A DNA stretch of 64,000 nt from Reticulascus tulasneorum (lineage: Eukaryota > Ascomycota > Sordariomycetes > Glomerellales > Reticulascaceae), in assembly GCA_001557505.1 (NCBI GenBank), contig LSAX01000004.1, positions 2,542,001-2,606,000 on the forward strand, given 5' to 3'. The stretch's first letter is position 1. Every line of letters starts with the position of its first letter. Shown here in pieces: positions 1 to 12,595 of the stretch. The notes under the pieces are model-generated. The model was not told the origin of the DNA and made no database searches. It saw only the letters and a list, made by a program, of their open reading frames with translations. A program made the position numbers and the translations under genes.

Positions 1-574
1 GTCGTTTTAATCCAGCACCAATGGTCAATGTACGCAGCTGCTGTGCTGTGGACTTGGTCAGGGCTTCTGAGCCGCCTTGAACAGTGAGAGATTTTGAGGC
101 AGGCTCAGTTGCACCGTCATTATCGTCACTCCCACTTTCGCCCTCTTCCTGTGGCTCAACCCGTCTCTCATACAAGATCTCTTGCCTGTCGTGGCCTAGA
201 TCTATGCCTGCATTCTCTTCCCTCAACGCACGGGTGAAAGCCTGTTTTTTGGTCTCTTTCCCCTGACCAAGGGTCCTTGAACTGGAGAATAGACTGGTAT
301 CGATGTTCTGCTCTGCCAACTTGGCGAGCAACTCCCGACCTTCGTCCTTTCGCAGCTTGGTCTCGATGTACTTATCAAGTCGCTTGGCCTTTTTGCCACT
401 GACTTTGGCACCGTTCTGCAGCTCCTGCCTGAGCAAGGCCTTTTTCTTTTCTAGTTCACTTTTTTCTTCGGGAACAATTTCCTCCTGGTTGGTATCCTCA
501 TGACGGCCTCTTTGCTTGGCTCTCTCACGAGCCAGGACCTTATGTTTTCGTTGCCGCGGAACAAATTTGGCCAT
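1..574 (-). CDS. DHR1: ATP-dependent RNA helicase Dhr1/Ecm16 (DHX37 family), N-terminal part
   Basis: This is the 5' end of a gene that runs off the left edge; 191 codons are open without an intron from the ATG at 574. The first residues, MAKFVPRQRKHKV, and a basic, charged N-terminus with the motif KRLDKYIETKLRKDE, then NIDTSLFSSSRTLGQGKETKK, match the N-terminal extension of yeast Ecm16/Dhr1 and animal DHX37 (KRLDKFIEHQLK..., IDTSLLTSSKRLG in yeast). The family is a nucleolar DEAH-box helicase that releases U3 snoRNA from pre-rRNA during small-subunit assembly. The helicase core lies outside the window, so the call rests on the N-terminal motifs only. An acidic stretch (EEGESGSDDND) follows at about residues 150-165. 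The gene is divergent from the PBA3 gene and shares a gap of about 394 bases with it. Confidence 0.88.
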   Translation of the reverse strand, partial: MAKFVPRQRKHKVLARERAKQRGRHEDTNQEEIVPEEKSELEKKKALLRQELQNGAKVSGKKAKRLDKYIETKLRKDEGRELLAKLAEQNIDTSLFSSSRTLGQGKETKKQAFTRALREENAGIDLGHDRQEILYERRVEPQEEGESGSDDNDGATEPASKSLTVQGGSEALTKSTAQQLRTLTIGAGLKR

Positions 575-968
575 TTTTAGAGTTACCCTGGCTTATCTGA
601 TCAATTTGTGCATATTTCATACGGCTTATTTAGCACGGGAGTAGCAGCCACTTTTGAAAATGTCCATGAACTTTTTCGGAGCTCATGAAATTTCGAGGGT
701 CTAAGAGATCTGCCGCGTCTGACCACTCGATTGTTTACCCAATCGGGCTTAGTGCGGGGCATTCCTCCGAGCTGGATCCACCTTGGTCCAGGTTGACGTC
801 CAGCGGTTGGAGACTTATGCATTTAATTAGTGTTTCTACTTCTATGCTCAATCTTGTGCGCTCACACCTTTCTTGACAACGTTCATGAATATCGAGTCAG
901 ACGGATCTTAGCAATCTTTGGCGAAATATTTTTCGCATATCATAGAGACAAGGCTCTCGGGAGACACA
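575..968. promoter_or_regulatory. Divergent intergenic region between Dhr1 and Pba3 genes
   Basis: The 394 bases lie between two start codons facing away from each other, so both promoters and 5' leaders must be here. I see no clear TATA box. An in-frame ATG at 918 could extend the Pba3 protein by 17 residues. Short open frames in this stretch show no family resemblance. Confidence 0.6.
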
Positions 969-1467
969 ATGGAGACTGCTGGTGTAAGGGACGAGCCATT
1001 TCCCGCAAGGAGCAAACAGGCCTCGGGCCCAGTAAACGGTATTTCAACAGATGTTACATCGATATCCTTCTCCGACAAGGTATTGGTGACCATATCTCAA
1101 GAAGGTCGACTGGCACAATGGGTTTGGACTTTCAGACATTAGCGAGACATTCAATGCGGTTCTAACCAATGCTTAGATACAAGTCCCACTTTCAGCTTCC
1201 CAAGGCGGCATTGTTGATATGAATATACCAACAGCCGGTCTCGGTTTACTCCCGTCAACCCACTTAACTCCTAAAACTATGTTGGGAGGCGGCGGTGACG
1301 ACAGAGAGACTCTTGGCCAGCTCTACGCTGCCCAGATTGGCAGCATGATTTCGATGAGAAACCCCGATGATCGGAGAACGCTCGTTCTTGGACTTGGGCT
1401 CACCAAGGTTGATGTGGAGCGAGAGGCGTTCTTTGACACGATCGAGCTTGTGCAGAAAGTTCTATAA
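969..1467 (+). CDS. Proteasome assembly chaperone 3 (Pba3/PAC3-like)
   Basis: Two exons, 969-1121 and 1177-1467, give a 147-residue protein. The 55-base intron has a GTTTGG donor, a CTAAC branch-like site and a TTAG acceptor, phase 0. The joined protein reads TDVTSISFSDKVLVTISQEG, then RLAQW/IQVPLSASQG, and later HLTPKTMLGGGGDDRETLGQ and RRTLVLGLGLTKVDVEREAF. These are the conserved blocks of PAC3/PSMG3, the chaperone that pairs with PAC4 to guide assembly of the 20S proteasome alpha ring. The length fits the family. I chose the ATG at 969 because the residues upstream of it (from 918) look unlike the family; the longer start is possible. Confidence 0.85.
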
Positions 1468-2337
1468 ACAGATCCGGTAATTGCCCACCATGCATACGGT
1501 CGGGTCGAGACTCTTACAAGTCTACAAATACTGCTTACTCACTTGGATCCTCGCCAAAATACAGTTCAAATACCACTACTGATGGGCGCGGTTGATGGGC
1601 ACGCGCCGAACGCCCGGGCCATAACTGGGACTTAAGAAGTATTGTCATATGAGAGACCTAACGTACTTGGTGCCATCGTCCCGTTAAGGCCATTCTCGAC
1701 AATGTGACGAAACATGTCTTGAACCACGAAAGCATCTTGTTAAAGCTGACCAAATACGGACCCTGGAGGGATATGTTTTCACTGGTCCAAACCTGCTGAA
1801 ATGTGTTCTGGGCAGTACTGGAAAAATGCTTGTTCTGGAAGTCTAAGAGGCCCGGCTTGTCGACAGGACGCGTTAGAGAGAGGATGTTGGGACGATTACG
1901 CAAAAGCCAAGATATGCTCTTGAGTATATATCAATGCGTATTGATGATTGAAGCATCACTTAAGCCTTTGAGAACTTGCCATGTAAAACACTCATTAGAA
2001 AGACCATGAACTACCAAAGCGTACTTGACTACCTATTCTGTCTAGCATGTACTCGCTATTTACTACAAGTAGTTTTTGTAGCATCACCAAGACCCGGGGT
2101 TGCCATAAACAACATGATCCAATAAAAGAGCCCCGCTTCAAGCGCAGCTACTGGATAAGTCAATTAGAATTAGAGGGGTTGGGCTATGAAAAAGCGAAGT
2201 GCGGAGAAGGTGTCATAGCCAGAACTTAACAAAAGTCAGTACACCAATGAGCCTCCAGCAAGCGACCAGTCTTTAACTCAGGTAGATCCATGCGTACCAT
2301 TTTGCTCACATATGAATCTGCGGATATCTGATCTCAG
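1468..2337. other. Intergenic, no supported gene
   Basis: About 870 bases between the Pba3 stop and the cyclase start, both on the plus strand. Several open frames of 50-80 codons occur on both strands (for example 1658-1903 minus, 1803-2009 plus), but none has a recognisable motif. The 3' end of Pba3 and the promoter of the cyclase gene must lie here. Confidence 0.5.
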
Positions 2338-3557
2338 ATGGCCCCTCCAGTTTCAGGCATAGAGCTGAATAAGAACGGAATTCCCCCTTTCGAAAGCCTG
2401 CCTCTCCAGCAAGGGGATCCCTTCTTTTCAGCATGGGGGCTTTACGGAGACAATGATGAGCTGGGCACGCTCAATAGACTTACAGATGAGCGCGTAGCAT
2501 CTGCAGCTAAGAGCGAGATCAAAAGCGGCGCAAGGTGAGTGGCTGCCTGTAAACATGACTGCCTATTAAACAAGAATTACCTTCTGACTGAGTGCAGGGT
2601 CTCGTTGAACTGGCCGATGAATGCTCAGCCCAAAGGCGCCTTCTTCTCCCGTCAAGTCTTTCACCAGGAAATGTACCAGAAGAAGCCCAGAATCGTGAAT
2701 GATGACATCTGGACGTTCAACACGCAAAGTTCGTCACAGTGGGATGGCCTACGGCATTATGGGTATCAGAAAGCTCAAAAGTTCTACAATGGCGTCACCA
2801 TAGAGCAGCTTTATGGGGATGATGAGAAGGGGGAGAAGTCTACTATCAACGGAATTCAAGGTTGGTGACACATCTTGAGACATGTCATAAGGGAGGCTGA
2901 TCGGGTTAGCCTGGGCGGAGCAAGGGATTGTTGGCCGCGGTATTCTCGTCGACTACCATAGCTGGAGGCTACAGCAGGGGTTGGAATTCGACGCATTCGC
3001 GACCACATCCATTCCAGTGAAGGACCTCCAAGCCTGCCTCCAAGCTCAAGGGACGGAGGTCAGATTCGGAGATATCCTCTTCATTCGTTCAGGTTAGCTG
3101 CGCTCCACCCTCCTTCTTCAATGCCTCTCTGTTTGACACGGTCCAGGCTGGATGGTAGCACATGCCGCAAAGACAGAAGAGGAACTCGCAGCTCGTCGGC
3201 TAGAGTTGCCACACACCTTCGGCGGCGTCGAGCAGAGCGACGACACCCTGCGCTGGGTCTGGGAAAACTTCTCGGCCGTGGCCGGCGATCAGCCGTCTTT
3301 CGAGTGCTGGCCTACAAAGATTGACTATGCGCTGCACGAGGTGCTTCTGGCTGGCTGGGGTTGCCCCATCGGTGAGTTATTCTTCCTGGAGAAGTTGGCG
3401 GACCAGTGCAAGAAAGAGCGGAGATGGAGTTTCTTCGTGTCCAGCGAACCGTGTAATGTTCCAGGTGGCGTGGCTAGGTAAGTCTTACTCATTCAACTCT
3501 TTATGGAGGTATATCTGATCTGTCCCTAGTCCACCAAATATTCTAGCCATATTCTGA
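2338..3557 (+). CDS. Putative cyclase / kynurenine formamidase-like hydrolase (PF04199 type)
   Basis: Five exons: 2338-2534, 2598-2860, 2910-3092, 3147-3477, 3530-3557, giving 333 residues. Every junction keeps the frame and uses GT...AG (GTGAGT, GTTGGT, GTTAGC, GTAAGT donors). Motifs of the fungal cyclase family are present: an N-terminal FSAWGLYGDNDELGTLNRLT, the SSSQWDGLRHYG block with the metal-site W-D-x3-H pattern, GRGILVDYHSW, FGDILFIRSGW and a C-terminus ending SPPNILAIF, which is how this fungal subgroup usually ends. Bacterial relatives hydrolyse N-formylkynurenine, but the substrate of this fungal branch is not known to me, so only a metal-dependent hydrolase role is inferred. The last exon encodes just nine complete codons and the stop. 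Confidence 0.87.
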
Positions 3558-4943
3558 AGGCTATATTTTGGATAATATAACCCAACGGCAAAGGATATAG
3601 TCTGAATGAAATGCCTGGCTCAATTTTCAGACGTGGTTGTCGGAAATCAAACTTCAAATTATAATATCACAGGGTAGGGCACTCGTTTAGCCACAGAATA
3701 TGACATTTTCTGTCTCGCGGCCGCAGCCAGAGGAGTTGATAGCTCATGCTCATATTCGTAAGTCACATACTATCTCACGAGGACGTGGGCAGGCCAAATA
3801 AATGTTGGCCAGAATTATGATCTCTAAACTTTATTGTCTATCAACGAAATTGTAGACGGTCTTTCTCACACATATAGCTACTTGCTATCCATTTCGAGCG
3901 GCATGTAGCGGACCAGTAAGGTCATGCTCAGTCTCGCTTACAAAACAGTGATTTGAAGCTCCGTTGTCTCGTTCTGTTCATACGTCTTGGCTATATCAGC
4001 CGCAGTCTGATGCATAGCAATCTTTATTAGCCTGCTAGCAAAATTCTCTGCTGTAGCAACATGACTAGTGATTGGCACCGAGGGTGGGCTTGCTATCGTC
4101 TGCGGAGGAGGCCCCTAGACAGTTCTGGCCGACCTGTCGTCAGCATGCGGCTCTCAAACTTCGGCCCCCACAGACCATGTTGCGTCCCGGGGATCTGGGT
4201 AGACCTCTTTTGAGGCTATGCAGAACTACCGACGTCGCATAGGATGTACTTTGTCTCACCAGCCAATTGATATCCAGGAACCAAATTGCCTTCGCGCATG
4301 GAGTGCTGAGCCTCTCGAAGGATCCATGCACCCCGCCAATGATGCTAAGCTCAGGCCCCACCAGATGTCCCAATCCATGCCTGTTCATTCTAATTATTGC
4401 TCGTGCTTGGCTTGATCAGAGAAACATGTTTATAAGAGGATTAAAGGACCATTGAATTGGGGATATCATGGCCTGGGCTGTTATAAACTCGTCAATTTGC
4501 ACACTCGGGTAAGATTCCATGGCGGCAGTCGACAGATCCGAACCCCCACCATACTTCGGTTTTACGACAGTATTGCTTCGAAGGAGCATTTCCATTATTA
4601 GAGGTGCAGGCAAGCTCAACTGCTTGACCTTTACTTCAAATTTTATCTGCTTTTAGTTTCATCCATAGGGTTCGATGTGTTGCGGCCGAGTACCTAGAGC
4701 CAACAAAAGCCATATCTACGAAGGGAACCCCGCCCTTTCATCTCTCGATCTTCAATCTGACTCATTACGCAGTATTCAAGATAGAGCCGTGTGTAACAGT
4801 CCTCTGGGTTGGTTCGAGGAGCAAGTAAATTGAGGGAACAGGCAACCTGGTGCCCAGATTATCCATTGAATCGTCATCAGTCATCTATGCACCCTGCCGT
4901 GTATATATCATAACCGGACAAGCTACTATACAGTCACGAGGCA
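3558..4943. other. Intergenic, convergent 3' ends of cyclase and calcineurin genes
   Basis: Some 1.4 kb between two convergent genes. There are only short open frames on both strands (the longest about 82 codons at 4140-4388 minus), without motifs or plausible splice partners. The stretch is moderately AT-rich around 3530-3860. I see no RNA gene here. Confidence 0.5.
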
Positions 4944-6871
4944 TCAAGCCTTGCGGTCCTTGCGATCACTGCATGTAAAGGTTAGATTTAGAGTCGTCAC
5001 ATGGATACGAAGTTCGGGAGATGCTTACGTGCTCAGTCTTCTGGACAGCTGCTGCAGTTTCTTGTCGTTGGCCGCATCCTCCGCCGCCTTTTGGAATGCA
5101 GCCGTCCTTTCTTCCGAGTGATGCCTCATAACCTCTTCATGGCTAGGGGGGAGTCTCTCGTTCTGCAAATCGACCTTTCTCGCGTCTTCGAAGGTATTGA
5201 TCGCATTCTTGATTCCTTCAGCACCCAACATTAGTGTACCAGCTGGTAATCTACCACCAGATACGGTCTTCAGTTCGGTGACTCGTTCAGATTCCTCGCG
5301 AAGGACTTGGAAGACACGGGACAATCGGCCAATCGCCAGGATTTTGTTCTTGATAGCTCGTCTCTTGTACTCGATGGAATCCGGATCTAGCGACGCTGTT
5401 GACAACGGGGGAGAAATTGGTCCGGGAGATGTTGAAGATGGAGTATCGTCTTTGAGCTCCTCTTCAGAGCACGTGCTTAGGATCGCGATCAACATATCGG
5501 TGATTTTCTCACCGACGAACGGCAGAGACCACGTAAACACATCCATGAAGTTGGGCAGCCAGTAAGGATGAGGGGTGCAGTTGAACTGACGAATGTTCAT
5601 GACATTGTTCTCGTACTTCAGCACGGCAGCCTTATTGTTGTAGACGTCAAGGTAGTTTGGCGCCGAGAAGATTGTCATGACACTGGGGAAACCAGTCGTT
5701 CGAGTCTTTCGATACATTCGATAGCCAGCATCTTGTGCCTCGTGTGCTCGAATAATGGATAGGAGATTGTTCTTCTCCAGGAATGCGCATGCTGCGGGGT
5801 AGGAGAAGAAGTATGAGCATCCGCGAACATGGTTGTGAAGGAAGTAATCGCTCGTCTTCTCTTGTCCAAAGTCTTCAAGTGGATCGGCCCAAAGGATATC
5901 GCACATGAGACCTTGGGTGGGAGGCTCCCTGAACCGATCGACCTATGTGTTCTAGTTAGCAGGGTTCCCGGTTTTACCGAGAGGGTTCGCCCAACTTACG
6001 CCTCGCAGGTCGTCCAAAGTGTGGAGTTCGGGACTCAGGCCGCCGTGAATGCACAGAAACTGCTTGTTCATGACAGCTGCAAGAGGCAGGCAGCAGAAAG
6101 ACTCCATGCAAGCTTCATAGATCGCCTCCGAGTACTTGTGCTTACACTCCAGCTTGAAAGTGAAGTAATCGGTCAAGTGGCGGCATTCGTGATTACCGCG
6201 GAGCAGCCACAAGGTCTTGGGATAATGAATCTTCAGCGCCCACAGATAAAGCACGCACTCGATACTGAAGTAACCTCTATCGACGTAGTCGCCAAGGAAT
6301 AGATACCTCGTCTCAGAAGGGTCGCCGCCAACTTCAAAGAGCTTCATGAGGTCATAATATTGCCCGTGTACGTCGCCGCAGACGGTGATCGGCGCATCCA
6401 TCTCGAGGAGATTCGGTTCCGCGCGCAGAATCTCACTGCCCTTCCTGAGGATCCACAAGGCTTGCTCATCGGTCAAACGACCCTCGCGGTAGAAGTGTTG
6501 CTTCAGGAATGAAATGCTGGGTTTCTGTTGGGTCGCATCCTCGAAGAATTGGTCATCGGTTGGCTTGTGTATAGCCGGCGCCTGAACATCTATAATTTGG
6601 TGCGACTGGTCAGTCGCGACGTCTAAGATTCATAGGGGCAAACCAGAGGGTGCAAGTGACACCATGATATGTTGCTAGCGGCGGGGCAGCAATTCGTACC
6701 TTTGCAGACTCGCTCGAGCGTATTCACTTGGGTGCCATCTTCCATGGTATGGATGGTAAAGTCGATTTCTGGAAGAGGTCTCTTCTCCTGTATAGCGCGG
6801 ATGGCATTGTCGACCTGTTGATTGCGGCGGTCGTCGGCTATGCCTGGCGCACTAGGACCATCGTTGTCCAT
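4944..6871 (-). CDS. cnaA: Calcineurin catalytic subunit A (protein phosphatase 2B)
   Basis: Four exons: 6871-6700, 6589-6000, 5942-5029, 4968-4944, giving 566 residues. This is the Ca2+/calmodulin-activated Ser/Thr phosphatase of fungi. Metal-site motifs are intact: GDVHG (129-133), GDYVDRG (about 157-163) and GNHE (about 189-192). The regulatory parts follow in the usual order: a calcineurin-B-binding helix (about 378-411, around [17 protein letters not shown]), a calmodulin-binding helix (about 447-474, [20 protein letters not shown]) and an autoinhibitory segment (about 498-523, [20 protein letters not shown]). The reading frame of the third exon stops just inside an intron (AC/GTAAGC). 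Splicing to a 25-base last exon adds DRKDRKA before TGA, a basic tail that fits the family. Length agrees with other filamentous fungi. It is transcribed away from the SDR gene's 3' end. Confidence 0.96.
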
Positions 6872-7751
6872 GGTAGCAGTGGCCGGTGAGGGTTGGTTTC
6901 CGGGGGGCGTTCAGGGAGCGGTGAATAAGGTGTGTAGTACTGTTGGTGCAAGATCGAGTCACTGTGTGTCCAAGAAGAAATTTGGCTTGGATTACAGGGA
7001 AGATGGGCAGGATAGGCAGGAAGAAGTGAGGTGAGCAAGGTAGGGCTGAGGAGGAGAAGATGGGAGGTGAATGGGGAGATCCTCGTGAGCAGAGCTAATA
7101 AGTAATGAGGGTAGGTAGTTTAGGTGTGGTCAAGCAGCAGGCAGGTGGGAAGGTACGAAGGTACACACGCGCCAGCCCGCCACTCATTCACTCGCTCGCT
7201 CCTGAAAAGCTTCAGGCCCAGCCTACCTAGGTTAGCGGGTACGTACCGTAGCCTGATTAGTTAAAAGAGATGTTCAACAATCAAATGCTTGTGGGTGCGA
7301 CACTTTTACAACGATTACCTGTTCGTAATTGTATGTTTGATCAGATGTTGCGATCAAGGCCATCCCGTGCCTCCCAATTGTCATTTCCATCTTTCCGACC
7401 TCTGAGAGTTTGTCAAAGTCTCGAAACCCGGTAGTAACTCATCCCCGCACAACAAAACTCAAGGGTGCCTTGTCTAGAGCAGGTAGTCAGGCTTAAATCC
7501 ATATCCGCATATGCCAGAGATTTTATCATGTCCTTCTCTATGCTAACGATATAATTGGTTTAGTGGGTTACATGGGATCAACCCAAGGATTGTAGGTCAC
7601 CAAGGGAAAAGAGCCATTAGTCGGAAAACCAGTCACTGAGTAGAGGGGGAACTACTAGCGAATCGACCGAGATCTCAATTTAAGCTCCCGTTCGTTAATC
7701 GGAACTGGCAGTTTGAACTGAGTGATCTGAAAGGCACTAGTACATGGTTCT
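6872..7751. promoter_or_regulatory. Calcineurin promoter and leader; SDR 3' region
   Basis: About 880 bases upstream of the calcineurin start and downstream of the SDR stop. The first 350 bases are purine-rich on the plus strand (pyrimidine-rich in the direction of the calcineurin transcript), as common in fungal 5' leaders. A CTACCTAGGTTAG motif and GGTACGTACC occur around 7220-7250. No coding frame is supported. Confidence 0.5.
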
Positions 7752-8797
<1,046 letters not shown>

Positions 8798-9579
8798 CGC
8801 GTAGGTTTTGTTGGGTGTCAAGGTATTTCGAGATGAAGTACAAAAGGTTCGAAGAATACTTGGAGAATGTCGCCGGGAATTTACGTCTGACGGGATTGCT
8901 TGAGGAGAATTCAGTTGGGCTCTCTGGACTGGACAAGGAATCTACGGCCGGCCTTAATAACGAGTTGATTTTATTGGATTCCTGACCAAGCCAGCAGATG
9001 CAAAGGCACAGCTCTGCCTTAGTGGAGCGCGTAACGATGGCATCCATGGATCTCGCATGGCCGGCATCCACAAACCCACCTTTATTGATGCCCTGCTGCG
9101 TTTATAGTTTGTGTTAATTGGTTCATTGAACCCGAAGAGTTTCACATTAGTGATCACAAGCTACCTGGCTCAAAGCTGCAGCAGCAGCTGAGTTGACCCT
9201 TCCTATTACAAGACAAACTTCTAATCCGAGTCAGAACCTCGCAGAGTTCCCTGCATTCTCACTAATTGCCTGCGTCGAGCTACATCGTGAAAACCCCGAC
9301 CTCCAAAAATTAAAATGGCCGAGGATTTTCGAGGTCTATGGTGGGGTAAAGATGTCATCGATGCCCACTAAGTGGGGTTATGGCGGGGTGATAGGGATAT
9401 TTAAACCGATACCGGTCAGATGCATAACTACGCCGCACCCGTACCTAAGCTGACCCTCATAGTCGCATACCTCTCTGGAAACATTTGCGGTTCGATCCAA
9501 TATATACACGCTGGCTTTTGCCATCTAGATTGCTTGCGAGTTATGAAAGGCTGTTATTCTATATGATATGTGAAAGCCA
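8798..9579. promoter_or_regulatory. SDR promoter; 3' region of trimethyllysine dioxygenase gene
   Basis: About 780 bases between two minus-strand genes in tandem. Overlapping open frames on both strands (8566-9071) are shadows with no family motif. A ggttcgatcc string at 9489-9498 resembles a tRNA T-arm, but no tRNA body surrounds it. Confidence 0.45.
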
Positions 9580-11481
9580 CTACCCCACAACTTGGTTCAG
9601 CACCTGCTCTCGGGGGAAGTTCGTGTTTCGCCAGCGGGAGATAAAATCATCTCTATTGACTGTGTCCACATAGTTTAGCCTCGTAAACGCGTTCTCGGAA
9701 GTTCCTAGCCCGTCATATGGCATAGAAGAGAAACCGGTACTCACTATATCCACCACACATCCGCCTCTTCCCTTCAAAAGCGCTCCTACCGTGGAGCACT
9801 CGCCAGTTATCAAAGACTTGGTGGAGAGTAATGTCAATAATACATTCCAGTTTGAGCAAGAATCGTGGGCACAAAACTCACTAAGGGTTAGACCAGGCGT
9901 CAGTTGAGTCCGATACTCGACGTCAGGACTTCTAAGAATGGCATCCCATTTCCTTGCGGCGTCATACCACTCATTTGGAGAGATCTCTGGGCTGAAAGGA
10001 ACCACGCCGCGGTCGTCGTTGTTCCATCTCACTCTGGCAAGGTGCCCACTCGTTTCGTCAAGTTCGAGGACGGGATACCTCTTGTCTGGTGACAACGTTA
10101 TCCCTTCATTGCCGCTAGCGTGCCAAGGCAGCTTCAATTTTGAAAGAATCTCATATGCCTTGGGATCCTGCTCACGCAAGATTTTGGCGGCGTGAAACCC
10201 ATCCACCAGCAACGACTTTCCTCCGAGCTCACCCGAAACTGACTCCTTTCCAGGTGGAGGGGCGTGAGACAGCATGTGGAAAGCCTGCAACCCGGATGGA
10301 TCACTGAAGTATGTGTTGTCGGTGTGTGCAGGCAGAGCAATGTTCGTGTATGCGGTGTCCTTCAGTGCCAGGTCGGGTACGAAGTCGTAGAAACCCCCGT
10401 AATGTGTAATGCGGATAAAAGCTATATGCTCGAGAAGCTTTTGCGTAGCCGAAGGAGTTTCATACGGAGTCTCCGAGACGAAAGCAAAGCCGTACTGTCG
10501 CTACACAGCAATGTCAGACAACGGCTTGGACTTGATGAGCAAGATAGCAAGATCTCACAATCAAGTTCGTCAACTTGGCAATACCCGCAGCAGTGTTCAA
10601 TACTTCATAGTATGGAACTGTTGGAGGTTTGGAAGCAACATCAGAACCCCATAGATGAACGCTGGATGGGTTAGAGTGAAATCATCATTGAGATGTCGAG
10701 CCCCTTACTTGATCTCTTCGGGATTGCGATGATTATTCTTTAGGTAGTGATGTATGAACTGCCACGGGTAAAAGCTTTTATGGCCATCGTCAGCCCCTAG
10801 ATAGAAGTAAGTATGGCTCCGACGAGAAGTGTTTAATTGGATTTCTTTTTACAGGTGACTCTGATACCATCCTGGCCGGAAGTGATGGTCTCTGGCTTTA
10901 TGCTTTCGTTAATCTATCCAGGCTCTAGCGTAAGCATGTATTTCTTGTTTTAATAGACAATATCTGTCGAAGTACCTCAAATGTGTTGAAGTTTCTTTGC
11001 ATCGTCTGTTGATGCACACACTGGTCGCAGCGGCAGTTGTCTCTGGATGAATAAGTCACACAACCAGGCAACCAAACCGAACAGTCCATACCGTAGCCAA
11101 AAATGTGGACTATAGGTGATCAGTAAACATATTCTGTAGCTCTAGATTTTCTTGGCCAAGTCGGATAGGGGGGTTGACTTCAGAGAAGGCGGACTTACAG
11201 AGCAGTCCGTTTCTGGGAGCTTCCCTGAACGGAATTCTTCTCACCGAACTGGAGGCCTTCAGCGTGAGGTTCAACTTTCAACTCGTACGCTCCAGTGTCC
11301 ATTCGTTCAGATGTAGTGGTCGAAACATATCTCTGCTTTGGAACGCTCCACGTAGACTTTGTTCGAAGACCACCTGCTGTCGCCACCCTATGAACGGCAA
11401 GGTGTCAGACAGGATCCGGGAACGCGGTTTCGAATGTTCTTACCGTGCGACGCGCTGGCACAAATTGACAGAAGCCATCAT
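9580..11481 (-). CDS. TMLH: Trimethyllysine dioxygenase, mitochondrial (carnitine biosynthesis)
   Basis: Ten exons were reconstructed: 11481-11444, 11387-11199, 11109-11092, 11042-10976, 10913-10853, 10796-10709, 10661-10559, 10500-9882, 9816-9745, 9659-9580, giving 444 residues with all phases consistent. The enzyme is an Fe(II)/2-oxoglutarate oxygenase that hydroxylates N6-trimethyllysine, the first step of carnitine synthesis. The N-terminus is basic and Ser/Thr/Arg-rich, like a mitochondrial targeting peptide. A zinc-type segment LRDNCRCDQCVH follows. The iron ligands are H247-T-D249 (ALPAHTDNTYF) and H403 (DNWRVLHGRSAF), and YGGFYDF, typical of the family, is present. The C-terminus INRDDFISRWRNTNFPREQVL is also diagnostic. 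Gamma-butyrobetaine hydroxylase is the close alternative, but the YGGFYDF and DNWRVLHGRSAF wording favours TMLH. Exon 3 is only 18 bases. Confidence 0.93.
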
Positions 11482-12595
11482 GGCAATCTAAATTATTGAA
11501 ATACCCAATAAAATCTTCGCAGCATTTCATTGAGATTGACGTGGTGAGCTCTCTTGGTCTTTCCTCGAAGTGAGATGGCATATCCAGGCTCCGGAGTGGA
11601 TGCGGTTTAGCGAGGCATCAGCTGATATTCTTCGGTTTACAGCGGAATTAGTGGACCAGACCTCGGCAACCAGACGCCAAAAACATATCCAGGATCCCCT
11701 CTACGCCGAGACCAAAAAACAAACTCACATCCATGCACAAGTTTCTCCCGGAGCTCAACAATCACCGGTTCCTACGCTCGGACTCGGAGTCCTTCCCAGC
11801 TACCAAGCCTTGTATCTGCAGTGCGACTCGGGCTCTCTTGTCCAAGCAGATCTGGACAACAAATCGGTTCTTGTTCTTAACTTTGTTACTAAAGGGATGC
11901 CGCCCACTACGCCGTGAGTCTGCGGCGAGAGGACAGGCTTAGACGTAGGTTTCATTTGCTCACTCGTGTGGAGACAACAGGCTGCGCAATTTTGGCCAGC
12001 CAAGAATTCCTGAGCGACCGCCATTTGGCGCCAGATCCGGCTCATTGGGATATGTTTGCATGTCTCCATCGTCTTGGGCCATAACGTTCCAGTAGATGTC
12101 TGCGGCGTGTTGGTGCTTTGGTGGCTCATTAACAAGCGCCAAACGTGTCCTGCATCTCCGTACCAACAAGTCTAGTCAAGCTGTTGCTCTAGCTATTTGT
12201 TACATGATCATAACACTTCCACCCTTACGGTTGGCATCACTTAGACCCACGTTGCGATTGTGTGGTCGTATTTGGAGTGTGTTGGTTGTCGCCGCGGTAA
12301 AGACGGTCTCGCCATTGGGTGGATTTGGCGACCACGCCGTCGTCTATGATGTAAATCTGCCCAGCGGGTCAATAAGTCGGCCATCGTTGAACCAACATGT
12401 TTTTTTTTTTTTTTTGAAAGGATGTGAAGGCAGCTCCTTTATATCATGTGCTGTGTCCAAGAAACATGAAAGTTCATGTGGCTTTTCTTGATGTTCTCTG
12501 AGACTCCCATTATGTCGATTCCACCACTGTTTTAGACTGTTCGCAACGTCCTTTATTCCTATTCTTCTTTCTTCTCTTCTAGCACTTGACTTATA
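11482..12595. other. Divergent intergenic region with a T16 tract
   Basis: About 1.1 kb between the TMLH start (minus) and the membrane-protein start (plus). Open frames of 70-130 codons overlap on both strands (11570-11942 plus, 11800-12169 minus, 12096-12491 plus) but share no recognisable motif. A run of 16 T lies at 12400-12415. The 60 bases before 12596 are CT-rich, as in a fungal core promoter. Confidence 0.45.

Noticed and set aside
9489..9498. ggttcgatcc resembling a tRNA T-arm
   Set aside because: No A-box, acceptor stem or anticodon arm fits in the flanks.
11570..12491. Overlapping 70-130 codon frames before the Cys-rich membrane protein
   Set aside because: They conflict between strands, carry no motifs, and a promoter is expected here.
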